33,158 nucleotides of DNA from Candidatus Margulisiibacteriota bacterium (GCA_022709925.1 JAKLHX010000001.1:1-33158); one strand, 5' to 3'; counted from the stretch's first letter, positions 5,820 through 13,289 are shown. Notes: a model not told the origin generated them from the letters alone. Program-made: numbers and translations.

Positions 5820-8152
5820 TACCAGCACTTAGAATATCCGCAGGATTTGCATACGATGCATCCTTCGGAGAAGTCGACCATGCTGCCGCAATCGGGACAC
5901 TGCGGACACATGTCTGTCCTTATTTCGCGCTCGTCCATCACGGCTACCTGAGGGGCTAGCGGGACGGGTGCTGTTGCCATGGCCTTTGCTACTGCGGGGT
6001 CTACAAGGACCATTTCATCTTCCACGTGCCCGTGGCCGTTACCATTGCCATTACCGTTTGAGCTTTCTATGTATTTTTCTATGGTCTTTGCTATGGCGTC
6101 CGGGCAGGAAAGTATCATGCCGCCGTTCACCCAGAGAGGAGAAGGGCACCTGATCCCTTTTACCTGCTTGAGTATCGCTTCCTTTTCTATGCCCGACCTG
6201 AGACAAAGAGAGATCAGCCTGCTTATCGCTTCGGATTGTGACGCGGCGCATCCGCCGGATTTGCCCATTTTCGCGAATATTTCGCAAAGCCCCATCTTGT
6301 CCTCGTTTATGGTCACATAAAGATTGCCGCAGCCGGTCCCGACCCTAAGCGTCCTGCCGAGCGTTTCCGACGGCCTTTCCCTCGGGACTATTCCGGAATG
6401 TTTCTTTGCTTCCGGCTGGGCCTTGCTCTCGATGTTGAGCACCTGAGTCTCACGGCTCTTGTCCCTATAAATGGTAACGCCCTTGCATCCTTCTTTATAT
6501 GAGAAAAGATAAGAGCTCTTAACATCCTCTACCGTCGCCGTATTGGCGAAATTCACGGTCTTTGATACGGCATTGTCCGTGTATTTCTGGAAAGCTGCCT
6601 GCATCCTGATATGCCACTCGGCGCTTATGTCGTGAGCGGTCACGAAAACCCTCTTAATATCTTCAGGGATCTCGTCTATGCCGGCAAGCGAGCCGTGCTC
6701 GGCGATCTTTCTCATGAGCTCTTCGCTGTAGAAGCCTCTTTCTTTCGCGACGCGCTTGAATATCGGATGGACCTCGACCAATTCGGTATTGTCCATTACG
6801 CGCCTTATATAAGATATCGCGAACAATGGCTCTATCCCGGAGGAACAGCTGGCTATGATGCTTATGGTCCCGGTCGGCGCAAGCGTTGTTGTCGTTGCGT
6901 TCCTGTATTTAGGCCCGTTCGGCACATCATATATGCTGCCTTTGAAGTTCGCGAATTCGCCGCGCTCCAGCGCAAGCTTTTCGGAAGCTTTCTTGCTTTC
7001 TTCCTGTATGAACTTCATGACCTTTTCGGCGATCGCGATGGCTTTTTTCGTGTTGTAAGGGATATTCAGCCTTATGAGCATGTCCGCGAATCCCATTACG
7101 CCAAGCCCGACTTTCCTGTTGGATTTTGTGGTCTCTTCTATCTTTTTCAGCGGATAGCGGTTCATTTCTATGACGTCGTCCAGGAACCTTACGGCAAGGT
7201 GCACGGTCCTTCGGATCTTTTCCCAGTTTATTTCAAAAGATCCGTTCGTGGTCAGTTTTGTCATCTTTGCAAGATTTATCGAGCCAAGGTTGCATGATTC
7301 ATACGGAAGGAGAGGCTGTTCTCCGCACGGGTTAGTTGCTTCGATCTCTCCCACAAGCGGGGTCGGATTGAAAGCGTTTATCCTGTCGATGAATACGACC
7401 CCGGGATCGCCGTTCTTCCAGGCCATTTCGCACATGAGGTCGAAGATCTCTTTCGCGTTGTACTGTCTCGTTTTTTCCTTGGTCCTTGGGTTGATCAGGT
7501 CATACATGCGTCCTTCTTCCACGGCTTCCATGAATTCGTCAGTTACGGCTACCGATATATTGAAGTTGTTTATTTTGCTGTTGTCCCTCTTGCAGGTTAT
7601 GAAGTCAAGGATGTCGGGATGGTCAACCCTGAGGATCCCCATATTGGCCCCGCGCCTGGTCCCGCCCTGTTTTACGGCTTCGGTCGCGGCATCGAACACG
7701 GTCATAAAAGAAACAGGCCCTGATGAAACCCCTTTTGTCGTAAGGACCAGGTCATCTTTCGGGCGGAGATGTGAAAATGAGAAGCCCGTCCCGCCGCCGC
7801 TCTTGTGTATCAACGCGGTCTCTTTCACCGTTTCGAATATGCTCTCCAGAGAATCGTCAACGGGAAGAACAAAGCATGCGGACAATTGCTGAAGGTCCCG
7901 TCCCGCATTCATAAGAGTGGGGGAGTTGGGGAGAAAGTCCAGATAAGACATCATCTTAAAGAATTCTTCCTCGCATTGCTTTGCCTCTATCGTGGACGTG
8001 AACTTTACTTCCGCGGAAGCGATGTTCTGCGCCACCCTTCTGAAAAGGTCCATCGGCTTTTCAATTACATTCCCTTTGTCGTCCCTTTTTAGATACCTTT
8101 TATCGAGCACTTTCAAAGCGTTTTCGGTCAAATTCAACTCTTCGTTCGGCAT
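5819..8152 (-). CDS. nrdJ: Adenosylcobalamin-dependent (class II) ribonucleotide reductase, long form
   Basis: This 777-residue enzyme reduces ribonucleotides to deoxyribonucleotides with a cobalamin-generated thiyl radical. The active-site block ATNPCGEQPLLPYESCNLGS gives Asn274, radical Cys276 and Glu278; Cys93 (QLSACF) and Cys287 are the reducing pair. It starts directly at the core without an ATP cone. The catalytic core is followed by a TSCPD domain (about residues 600-690), a short Asn-Gly/His-Gly linker, and a C-terminal zinc-ribbon-like tail ending CGYSKC, the shuttle Cys pair. The ATG follows AAGGGGG by 7 bases. cobO lies downstream, originally about 15-20 bases away. Upstream lies a 160-base structured-looking leader after nrdR. 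Confidence 0.95.
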   Translation of the reverse strand: MPNEELNLTENALKVLDKRYLKRDDKGNVIEKPMDLFRRVAQNIASAEVKFTSTIEAKQCEEEFFKMMSYLDFLPNSPTLMNAGRDLQQLSACFVLPVDDSLESIFETVKETALIHKSGGGTGFSFSHLRPKDDLVLTTKGVSSGPVSFMTVFDAATEAVKQGGTRRGANMGILRVDHPDILDFITCKRDNSKINNFNISVAVTDEFMEAVEEGRMYDLINPRTKEKTRQYNAKEIFDLMCEMAWKNGDPGVVFIDRINAFNPTPLVGEIEATNPCGEQPLLPYESCNLGSINLAKMTKLTTNGSFEINWEKIRRTVHLAVRFLDDVIEMNRYPLKKIEETTKSNRKVGLGVMGFADMLIRLNIPYNTKKAIAIAEKVMKFIQEESKKASEKLALERGEFANFKGSIYDVPNGPKYRNATTTTLAPTGTISIIASCSSGIEPLFAISYIRRVMDNTELVEVHPIFKRVAKERGFYSEELMRKIAEHGSLAGIDEIPEDIKRVFVTAHDISAEWHIRMQAAFQKYTDNAVSKTVNFANTATVEDVKSSYLFSYKEGCKGVTIYRDKSRETQVLNIESKAQPEAKKHSGIVPRERPSETLGRTLRVGTGCGNLYVTINEDKMGLCEIFAKMGKSGGCAASQSEAISRLISLCLRSGIEKEAILKQVKGIRCPSPLWVNGGMILSCPDAIAKTIEKYIESSNGNGNGNGHGHVEDEMVLVDPAVAKAMATAPVPLAPQVAVMDEREIRTDMCPQCPDCGSMVDFSEGCIVCKSCGYSKCW

Positions 8153-8317
8153 AAAGATCCCCCTTCATAGTGTTTTTAGAGTTTTCCGGTAAGGAATGTC
8201 TTTTGAGAAGCCAAGCTATAGAAGTTTAAGACTGGCAATTGCGAAAAATGCCTTTCTCAAACCGCTAACACGAAGCCTCCGGCAAAACATAATTTTTCCA
8301 TCTTTTAACTCTGTTAA
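8153..8317 (-). promoter_or_regulatory. nrdJ1 promoter and structured leader
   Basis: On the minus strand TTAACA (8312-8317), a 17-bp spacer and AATTAT (8289-8294) form a modest promoter overlapping the nrdR stop. The predicted leader of about 130 bases contains an 8-bp perfect stem TTTGAGAA / TTCTCAAA (8202-8209 with 8254-8261), which encloses a short hairpin pairing GCCA with TGGC. No consensus cobalamin-riboswitch box is visible. It may be a regulatory RNA, but the structure is read by eye. Confidence 0.35.
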
Positions 8318-8760
8318 GACAAGCCCCTGATCTCTTTTACAAAATCAGAGACGTTCTCAAACTGTCTGTACACGGACGCGAACCGGACATACGCCACCTG
8401 GTCGAGCTCATGCAGTTTGTCCATTATTATTTCGCCGATAGTTACGGTCGGGACCTCCCGGCCGTACTCGGCATAAAGGTGTTTTTCCACTTCATCGGCT
8501 ATCTGTTCGATCGCCTCAACGCTTACCGGCCTTTTCTCGCAGGCTTTTCTTATCCCGGTCAAAAGTTTTTTCCTGTCATAGTTCTGCCTGCTGTTATCTT
8601 TTTTTATGACCATGAGAGGTTTTTCTTCGACCCTTTCATATGAGGTGAACCTGGATTTGCACAGTACGCACTCTCTTCTTCTTCTTATCGCAGAGCCGTC
8701 ATCTATTGACCTGGACTCGATTACTTTGTCTTCGTCTTTTCCGCAACCCGGACACTTCAT
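8314..8760 (-). CDS. nrdR: Transcriptional repressor NrdR
   Basis: NrdR is the nucleotide-sensing repressor of ribonucleotide reductase genes. This 148-residue protein has the N-terminal zinc ribbon (Cys3, Cys6, Cys31, Cys34; MKCPGCG and RRRRECVLC) followed by an ATP-cone domain (KPLMVIKKDNSRQNYDRKK to the C-terminus). The frame extends 22 codons upstream, but family homology begins at the ATG at 8760, which is preceded by AAAAGGG. It stands between the two nrdJ paralogs, the expected targets. Its own promoter carries a NrdR-box-like motif, so autoregulation is likely. Length and domain order are normal. Confidence 0.96.
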   Translation of the reverse strand: MKCPGCGKDEDKVIESRSIDDGSAIRRRRECVLCKSRFTSYERVEEKPLMVIKKDNSRQNYDRKKLLTGIRKACEKRPVSVEAIEQIADEVEKHLYAEYGREVPTVTIGEIIMDKLHELDQVAYVRFASVYRQFENVSDFVKEIRGLS

Positions 8761-8811
8761 TTTGCATTCGCCCTTTTCTATGTCATTCCGCTTTATGTAG
8801 CGGGGATAAAG

Positions 8812-8851
8812 AGTATAGCACACCATATATGTGGGGTGTCAAGTATTGACA
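8812..8851 (-). promoter_or_regulatory. nrdR promoter with NrdR-box-like and second dyad
   Basis: On the minus strand: TTGACA (8837-8842), a 19-bp spacer and TATACT (8812-8817) with an upstream TGC. The spacer holds ACACCATATATGTGGGGTGT (8820-8839, read on +). Its left half matches the NrdR box consensus ACACwATATAT exactly, while the right half is degenerate or displaced. TGTCAAGTATTGACA (8837-8851) is a second, perfect dyad over the -35 box. Confidence 0.5.
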
Positions 8852-8881
8852 GGCGCTACGGTAAAATTGACAAAATGAGGT

Positions 8882-10648
8882 CTAATCCACGCAATAGCTT
8901 ACAGGGCATCCTCCGGCAAATTCGCTCTCAACAGCGATACGTCCCGTGTCTTCCGGCTTGATATAGAGCGCGGATTCTTTTTTGCATCCGGACCTGAAAA
9001 TCGTGATCCCTTTGCATTTTAATTTGTGAGCAAGGAAGAAGATGTTTTTAATGTCTTCTTTTGTCGCCGATTTGGGGAGGTTTACGGTCTTTGAAACGGC
9101 ATTGTCCGTATATTTCTGGAATGCCGCCGCTATTTGTACATGCCATTCGTAAGGGATCTCGGATGCGGTTACAAAAAGTTTTTTCATTTCTTCGGGGATC
9201 TTCTGTGTCGTCGATATGCCGCCTTCGTTAAGGATCTCTTTACAAAGTTCATTTGTCCATATCCTGGATCTTTTTGCCGCCTCTTCAAAAGCGCTGCTGC
9301 ACTCCACGAACTCATTTCCGTCAGAGGTCTTTCTTACATATGCGATCGCGAACAATGGCTCTATTCCGGAAGAACAGCCGGCTATTATGCTGAGAGTGCC
9401 GGTCGGCGCTATCGTTGTCACGGTCGCGTTCCTCATATGCTTCACCTTGTTCTTGTATATGCTGTTCTTGAATTCAGGGAAAGAGCCGCGCGCTTTCCCC
9501 AGCTCCTGTGACGCCTTATGGGCCTCTTCCTGTATGAATTTCATGATCTTTTCTGCCGCCTGTACCGCTTTTTGACTGTTGTATTGGATCCCGAGCTTGA
9601 TCAGCATGTCCGCAAATCCCATTACTCCTAGACCGATCTTTCTGGTCGCAAGGCTTGCCGTTTCTATCTCTGGCAGAGGATATTTGTTAATATCTATTAC
9701 ATTGTCCAGAAAACGCACGGCTGTATGCACGACCTCTTTTAATCTTTTATAGTCTATAGCACCGTTCTTGACGAATTTGGCCAGGTTGAGCGATCCCAAG
9801 TTACAGGACTCATACGGAAGGAGCGGCTGTTCTCCGCACGGGTTTGTCGCCTCAAGCCTCCCGAGTTTTGGCAAAGGATTTTCCCGGTTCACCTTATCCA
9901 TGAATATGATCCCCGGATCCCCGACCTCATAAGCGCACTCACATATATAAGACATCACTTCGGCCGCGCTCATTTTTCCCGTGACCTTTCCGGAGTAAGG
10001 ACTCTTGATATTGTACTTAAGGCCTTTTTTTGCCGACTCGATGAATTTGTCGCTCACCCCAACGGACAGATTGAAGTTAGCTAAAGCATCGGTTTTGGAT
10101 TTTGCGCCTATAAAGTCCATTATGTCCGGATGGTCCACAGGAATTATCCCCATGTTCGCTCCGCGCCTTCTTCCGCCTTGCATTATCACTTGAGAGGCCG
10201 TGTCAAAGATCTTTATGAAAGAGACCGGTCCGGAGGATACTCCATGAGTGGTCTTTACCGGAGAATGGGCCGGCCTGAGATCTCCAAAGTTGAACCCTAT
10301 ACCGCCGCCGCTCTGGTGAATGACCGCCATGTTCTTGAGGGTCTCAAAAATATCCTTTAGAGAGTCGTTTACGGGAAGGACAAAGCATGCCGACAGCTGC
10401 CCGAGTTCCGTTCCCGCGTTCATGAGCGTTGGCGAATTCGGCAAAAACTCGCTTTCGGACATTATTTCGAGGAATTTTTCTTCTGTTGCGGATGTTTTTG
10501 CCGAAGGATCGTATTTTTTATCCGCTGAAGCTACTGCTTTTGCTACCCGGCGGAGCATCTGCTGGGGAGTTTCTGAGGGGTGCCCACTCTTGTCTTTCAA
10601 CAAATAGCGTTTTTTAAGAATGTACTCGGCATTTTTGGTGAGGTCCAT
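8882..10648 (-). CDS. nrdJ: Adenosylcobalamin-dependent (class II) ribonucleotide reductase, short form
   Basis: A second class II reductase of 588 residues, paralogous to the long form. NPCGEQPLLPYESCNLGS provides Asn269, radical Cys271, Glu273 and Cys282; Cys88 is the reducing partner. It lacks the TSCPD domain and ends in a compact tail with CPVSYC, a CX4C pair like the CGYSKC of the long form, so it can be re-reduced. The ATG at 10648 is chosen because AGGTGG lies 8 bases before it; the in-frame GTG at 10660 overlaps that site. It is the last gene after ferredoxin and glutaredoxin, so the operon supplies enzyme and reductant together. Division of labour between the paralogs is unknown. 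Confidence 0.95.
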   Translation of the reverse strand: MDLTKNAEYILKKRYLLKDKSGHPSETPQQMLRRVAKAVASADKKYDPSAKTSATEEKFLEIMSESEFLPNSPTLMNAGTELGQLSACFVLPVNDSLKDIFETLKNMAVIHQSGGGIGFNFGDLRPAHSPVKTTHGVSSGPVSFIKIFDTASQVIMQGGRRRGANMGIIPVDHPDIMDFIGAKSKTDALANFNLSVGVSDKFIESAKKGLKYNIKSPYSGKVTGKMSAAEVMSYICECAYEVGDPGIIFMDKVNRENPLPKLGRLEATNPCGEQPLLPYESCNLGSLNLAKFVKNGAIDYKRLKEVVHTAVRFLDNVIDINKYPLPEIETASLATRKIGLGVMGFADMLIKLGIQYNSQKAVQAAEKIMKFIQEEAHKASQELGKARGSFPEFKNSIYKNKVKHMRNATVTTIAPTGTLSIIAGCSSGIEPLFAIAYVRKTSDGNEFVECSSAFEEAAKRSRIWTNELCKEILNEGGISTTQKIPEEMKKLFVTASEIPYEWHVQIAAAFQKYTDNAVSKTVNLPKSATKEDIKNIFFLAHKLKCKGITIFRSGCKKESALYIKPEDTGRIAVESEFAGGCPVSYCVD

Positions 10649-10670
10649 ATAAAAGCCCACCTTTCGCGCT

Positions 10671-10904
10671 TTATTTTATGCTTAAAGCCGTACTTATTCT
10701 TTCTTTGTCAAAACCAAGTATCAGGTCTTCCCCGATCTCTATTACCGGAACGCCGGTCTGTCCGGTCTTTGCTATGAAATCTTTTGCAACGGATTTGTCC
10801 ATAGACACGTCAATGTCCTCGAAAGAGATGTTGTTTTGCGAAAGGAATTCCTTTGCCTGACGGCAGAACGGGCAAGTAGGAGTTGAATAAACTTTTACTG
10901 CCAA
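10671..10904 (-). CDS. Glutaredoxin/NrdH-like redox protein
   Basis: This 77-residue thioredoxin-fold protein has the dithiol site TPTCPFCRQ (Cys11 and Cys14) and the cis-Pro loop TGVPVIEIG. Its size and the short GFDKERI end match the NrdH/GrxC-like group. It probably reduces the C-terminal Cys pair of the reductase encoded 22 bases downstream. The frame extends upstream, but I choose the TTG at 10904 because a ribosome binding site (TAGGT) precedes it and family homology starts at VKVYSTPTC. An ATG further upstream would overlap the ferredoxin gene. Whether NADPH-thioredoxin reductase or the neighbouring ferredoxin feeds it is not shown. Confidence 0.85.
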   Translation of the reverse strand: MAVKVYSTPTCPFCRQAKEFLSQNNISFEDIDVSMDKSVAKDFIAKTGQTGVPVIEIGEDLILGFDKERISTALSIK

Positions 10905-10911
10905 ATAATAC

Positions 10912-11082
10912 CTACGCCTTTTCGATGGCGCTGACAGGGCAGGCCGAAACACAATTGCCGCAGTCAGTGCATTTTTCCGGGTCTATCGTATAGATAGGGT
11001 CTCCGGAGCTTATCGCGCTTACAGGGCATTCGCCTTCACAGGTCCCGCAGGCTATGCAAGTATCGTTTATCTTATATGCCAT
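10912..11082 (-). CDS. 2[4Fe-4S] ferredoxin
   Basis: A 56-residue bacterial ferredoxin found by direct translation. Two C-x2-C-x2-C-x3-C blocks are visible: CIACGTCEGECP and CTDCGNCVSACP, with the usual pseudo-twofold symmetry. It carries low-potential electrons in the cytoplasm. The ATG at 11082 lies 6 bases after GGAGGT, one of the best ribosome binding sites in the window. It is the first gene of a unit that continues with glutaredoxin (TTG 7 bases after this stop) and nrdJ2, so it may help reduce the cobalamin or the glutaredoxin. The composition is that of a clostridial-type ferredoxin and nothing is missing. Confidence 0.93.
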   Translation of the reverse strand: MAYKINDTCIACGTCEGECPVSAISSGDPIYTIDPEKCTDCGNCVSACPVSAIEKA

Positions 11083-11111
11083 TTCTTTACCTCCAGAAGT
11101 ATTATATCCTT

Positions 11112-11139
11112 ATTATAGTACCATTTTCCCGGATTTCAA
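11112..11139 (-). promoter_or_regulatory. Promoter of the ferredoxin-glutaredoxin-nrdJ2 unit
   Basis: Minus-strand TTGAAA (11134-11139), 16-bp spacer and TATAAT (11112-11117). A second GATATAAT at 11101-11108 could serve as an alternative -10. No NrdR-like ACAC motif is seen here. Confidence 0.6.
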
Positions 11140-11151
11140 GAGTAAGTGTGC

Positions 11152-11178
11152 AAAAAGGCCGCCCTAAGGCGGCCTTTT
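11152..11178 (-). terminator. Rho-independent terminator after enolase
   Basis: A perfect 11-bp stem AAAAGGCCGCC / GGCGGCCTTTT with a 4-base loop, followed on the minus strand by a run of five T. It lies 22 bases after the enolase stop and isolates it from the ferredoxin unit. The T-run on the other strand is shorter, so it acts mainly for enolase. Confidence 0.9.
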
Positions 11179-11200
11179 GATCATGAAATAGGGAAGGGGG

Positions 11201-12532
11201 CTATTTTTTGTTTGCGAAGGCCGACATCCCTTTGAACACCGCTTCAGCTCCCAGCATTTCTTCGATCCTGAGCAGCTGATTGTATTTACAGACCCTGTCG
11301 GTACGCGCCGGAGCCCCGGTCTTTATCATGCCCGAGTTAGTGGCAACGACCAGGTCCGCGATAGTCGTGTCTTCGGATTCGCCGCTTCTGTGAGAGGTTA
11401 TTGCGGTATACTTGGCTTTTTTAGCCATCTCTATGGCAAGGAGCGTTTCGCTTAAAGAGCCTATTTGGTTGAGTTTTATAAGGATGGAGTTCGCTACCCC
11501 TTCTTCTATACCCTTTGAAAGGAGTTTGATGTTGGTAACAAAAAGATCGTCCCCTACGAGCTGTATCTTTTTCCCGATCCTCTTGGTCAGGAGGGCCCAT
11601 CCTTCCCAGTCATTTTCCGCAACGCCGTCCTCGATCGATATTATCGGATATGAAGCGGTCATTTTTTCCAGGAGCTCTACCATTTCAGCGGGAGAAAGAC
11701 TTTTTCCCTCGCTTTTGAGCTCATATTTACCGTTCTTGAAGAATTCTGTAGAAGCGACATCCAAACAGATGTTTATTTGTTCCCCCGGTTTATAGCCGGC
11801 TTTTTCTATCGCTTCTATTATTACTTTGAGAGCCCCTTCGTTCGTCCCGAGCGCCGGGGCAAATCCGCCCTCATCTCCTACGGTCGTCGGCTGTCCTTTT
11901 GACTTAACTACGCCTTTAAGTGTTTGATAGACCTCTGCGCACATCCTAAGGGCTTCTTTGAAATTAGCGGCACCGGTCGGCGCTATCATATATTCCTGGA
12001 ATTCGGTGTTCCATCCGGCATGGGCCCCGCCGTTTAGCACGTTCATCATAGGTACGGGGAGCGTGACGCCTTTTTTTCCGCCGATATACTTGAACAGAGG
12101 GATCCCGAGCCCGTTAGCGGCAGCATGGGCGACCGCCAAAGAAACTCCTAATATCGCATTCGCACCAAGCTTGCTCTTGTTGTCGGTCCCGTCCATCTTG
12201 ATCATGAGCTCGTCTATCTCAAACTGGCTTGTCACGGGTTTGCCGACAAGTTCTTTCTCTATTATCGATACGTTAGCAACGGCTTTTTGGACCCCTTTGC
12301 CTAAGTAGCGGGAGTTGTCACCGTCGCGTAGCTCAAGCGCTTCGTTTGATCCTGTCGATGCGCCTGACGGCACTATTGCCCTGCCCAACGTCCCGTTCTT
12401 TGTGATAACGTCGACTTCGACGGTCGGGTTGCCTCTTGAATCCATGACCTCCCTGCCTATTACCTTTTCTATGGTCATTCCTGCGGATTTGGACGATTTT
12501 TTACAGTATTTCTTGGCTATTTCTTCGAACAT
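11201..12532 (-). CDS. eno: Enolase with an N-terminal extension
   Basis: Enolase interconverts 2-phosphoglycerate and phosphoenolpyruvate in glycolysis. The 443-residue protein has GREVMDSRGNPTVEV, GGAHAGWNTEFQEYM, SIEDGVAENDWEGW, the metal site GDDLFVTN and HRSGESEDTTIADL, all diagnostic. Canonical enolases begin near MTIEKVIGREV; here the frame runs 18 residues further, MFEEIAKKYCKKSSKSAG. The ATG at 12532 is chosen because AAGGAG lies 7 bases upstream, while the ATG at 12478 has no proper ribosome binding site. The extension is basic and of unknown role. A promoter precedes it and a strong terminator follows. The histidine phosphatase gene lies upstream on the same strand. Confidence 0.95.
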   Translation of the reverse strand: MFEEIAKKYCKKSSKSAGMTIEKVIGREVMDSRGNPTVEVDVITKNGTLGRAIVPSGASTGSNEALELRDGDNSRYLGKGVQKAVANVSIIEKELVGKPVTSQFEIDELMIKMDGTDNKSKLGANAILGVSLAVAHAAANGLGIPLFKYIGGKKGVTLPVPMMNVLNGGAHAGWNTEFQEYMIAPTGAANFKEALRMCAEVYQTLKGVVKSKGQPTTVGDEGGFAPALGTNEGALKVIIEAIEKAGYKPGEQINICLDVASTEFFKNGKYELKSEGKSLSPAEMVELLEKMTASYPIISIEDGVAENDWEGWALLTKRIGKKIQLVGDDLFVTNIKLLSKGIEEGVANSILIKLNQIGSLSETLLAIEMAKKAKYTAITSHRSGESEDTTIADLVVATNSGMIKTGAPARTDRVCKYNQLLRIEEMLGAEAVFKGMSAFANKK

Positions 12533-12578
12533 GTAAGTCTCCTTCCTAAAATTTTGGGGATTTGATCGGGCCAAGACC

Positions 12579-12587
12579 ATTCTATCA
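12579..12587 (-). promoter_or_regulatory. Extended -10 promoter of enolase
   Basis: Minus-strand TGATAGAAT, a one-mismatch TATAAT with upstream TG, in the 67-base gap before the enolase start. It would give a leader of about 40 bases with the AAGGAG site near its end. Confidence 0.45.
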
Positions 12588-12599
12588 GAGTTTTTGAAG

Positions 12600-13238
12600 T
12601 CAAGCCAGGACGTCAGGCCTTCTTGCGTGCAACTCGCTCAAAAAGCAAGTACTGTTCATCAAAGATACGCGGGACTTTCCTTTATATAATTCAATCACGT
12701 TCATGCAGCAATTATCCTGCTTGATATTCCAAAAGTCGTTCAGATCCATCCCAAGGAAATGGAAAAGTATCGTCCTGTTTATACCTCCGTGGCCTACGAT
12801 CAGTATTGTCTTGTCCTTTTTGCCTTTTGCTATCTTCGTAACAGCGGCTATCCCCCTTTTTTGCAGGTCTTTAAGGGCCTCTGCCCCCGGGATCCTGGCC
12901 TTGTTCGGGTCCGCCATCCATCTTTTGTAAAGTTTATTGTATTTTCTTTCGATCTCATCGAACCTCATCCCTTCCCATTTGCCATAGAATCTTTCTCTAA
13001 GCCCGAGCACTTTCGTCACGGTTTTTTTGTGAGGTTTTGCCACTATGCTTGCCGTCTCGAATGATCTGGTCAGGTCTGAAGAATATATCTCGTCTATTTT
13101 TTCATGTGCAAGGAACTTCGAGGCCGCTTTTGCCTGCTTTATCCCAAGCTCGGAAAGAGGGCTGTCGCCCTGTCCCTGATATATTTGTTCTATGTTCGCC
13201 AGCGTCCTGCCGTGGCGCATCAATATTATCTTTGCCAT
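12600..13238 (-). CDS. Histidine phosphatase family protein (phosphoglycerate mutase-like)
   Basis: This 212-residue protein belongs to the branch-1 histidine phosphatases. MRHGRT carries the phospho-accepting His, YSSDLTRSFETA the second Arg pocket, and ILIVGHGGINR the second His. The acid residue is expected in RERFYGKWEG. Family members include cofactor-dependent phosphoglycerate mutase, alpha-ribazole phosphatase (CobC) and broad phosphatases. Position just upstream of enolase favours a glycolytic role; the nearby cobalamin gene keeps CobC possible. At this length it is shorter than GpmA. A TGC-TATACT box ends 6 bases before the ATG and there is no ribosome binding site, so translation is probably leaderless. 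I am sure of the superfamily, not of the substrate. Confidence 0.9.
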   Translation of the reverse strand: MAKIILMRHGRTLANIEQIYQGQGDSPLSELGIKQAKAASKFLAHEKIDEIYSSDLTRSFETASIVAKPHKKTVTKVLGLRERFYGKWEGMRFDEIERKYNKLYKRWMADPNKARIPGAEALKDLQKRGIAAVTKIAKGKKDKTILIVGHGGINRTILFHFLGMDLNDFWNIKQDNCCMNVIELYKGKSRVSLMNSTCFLSELHARRPDVLA

Positions 13239-13244
13239 GCTTCA

Positions 13245-13253
13245 AGTATAGCA
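13245..13253 (-). promoter_or_regulatory. Leaderless-type promoter of the histidine phosphatase
   Basis: Minus-strand TGCTATACT ends 6 bases before the ATG at 13238, so transcription would begin at or next to the start codon. The -35 region has only CTGAAG. Confidence 0.55.
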
Positions 13254-13289
13254 TCGGAAGATGCGCCGCTTCAGGTCTTTGGAATGTTG

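Noticed and set aside
5496..5951. A + strand frame of 151 codons across the repeat insert, containing PEPVEGR
   Set aside because: The peptide is a translation of the dispersed repeat, and the frame overlaps cobO and nrdJ1 on the other strand.
6611..7892. Long + strand reading frames opposite nrdJ1 (about 228 and 240 codons)
   Set aside because: They are antisense shadows of a conserved, complete enzyme gene; translations show no family pattern and no ribosome binding sites.
8161..8190. NrdR box (AACACTATG) in the nrdJ1 leader
   Set aside because: Only a half-site without the central ATATAT or a second half.
8153..8313. Cobalamin riboswitch before nrdJ1
   Set aside because: Expected by biology, but the conserved B12-box consensus is not found, so only an unspecific structured leader is reported.
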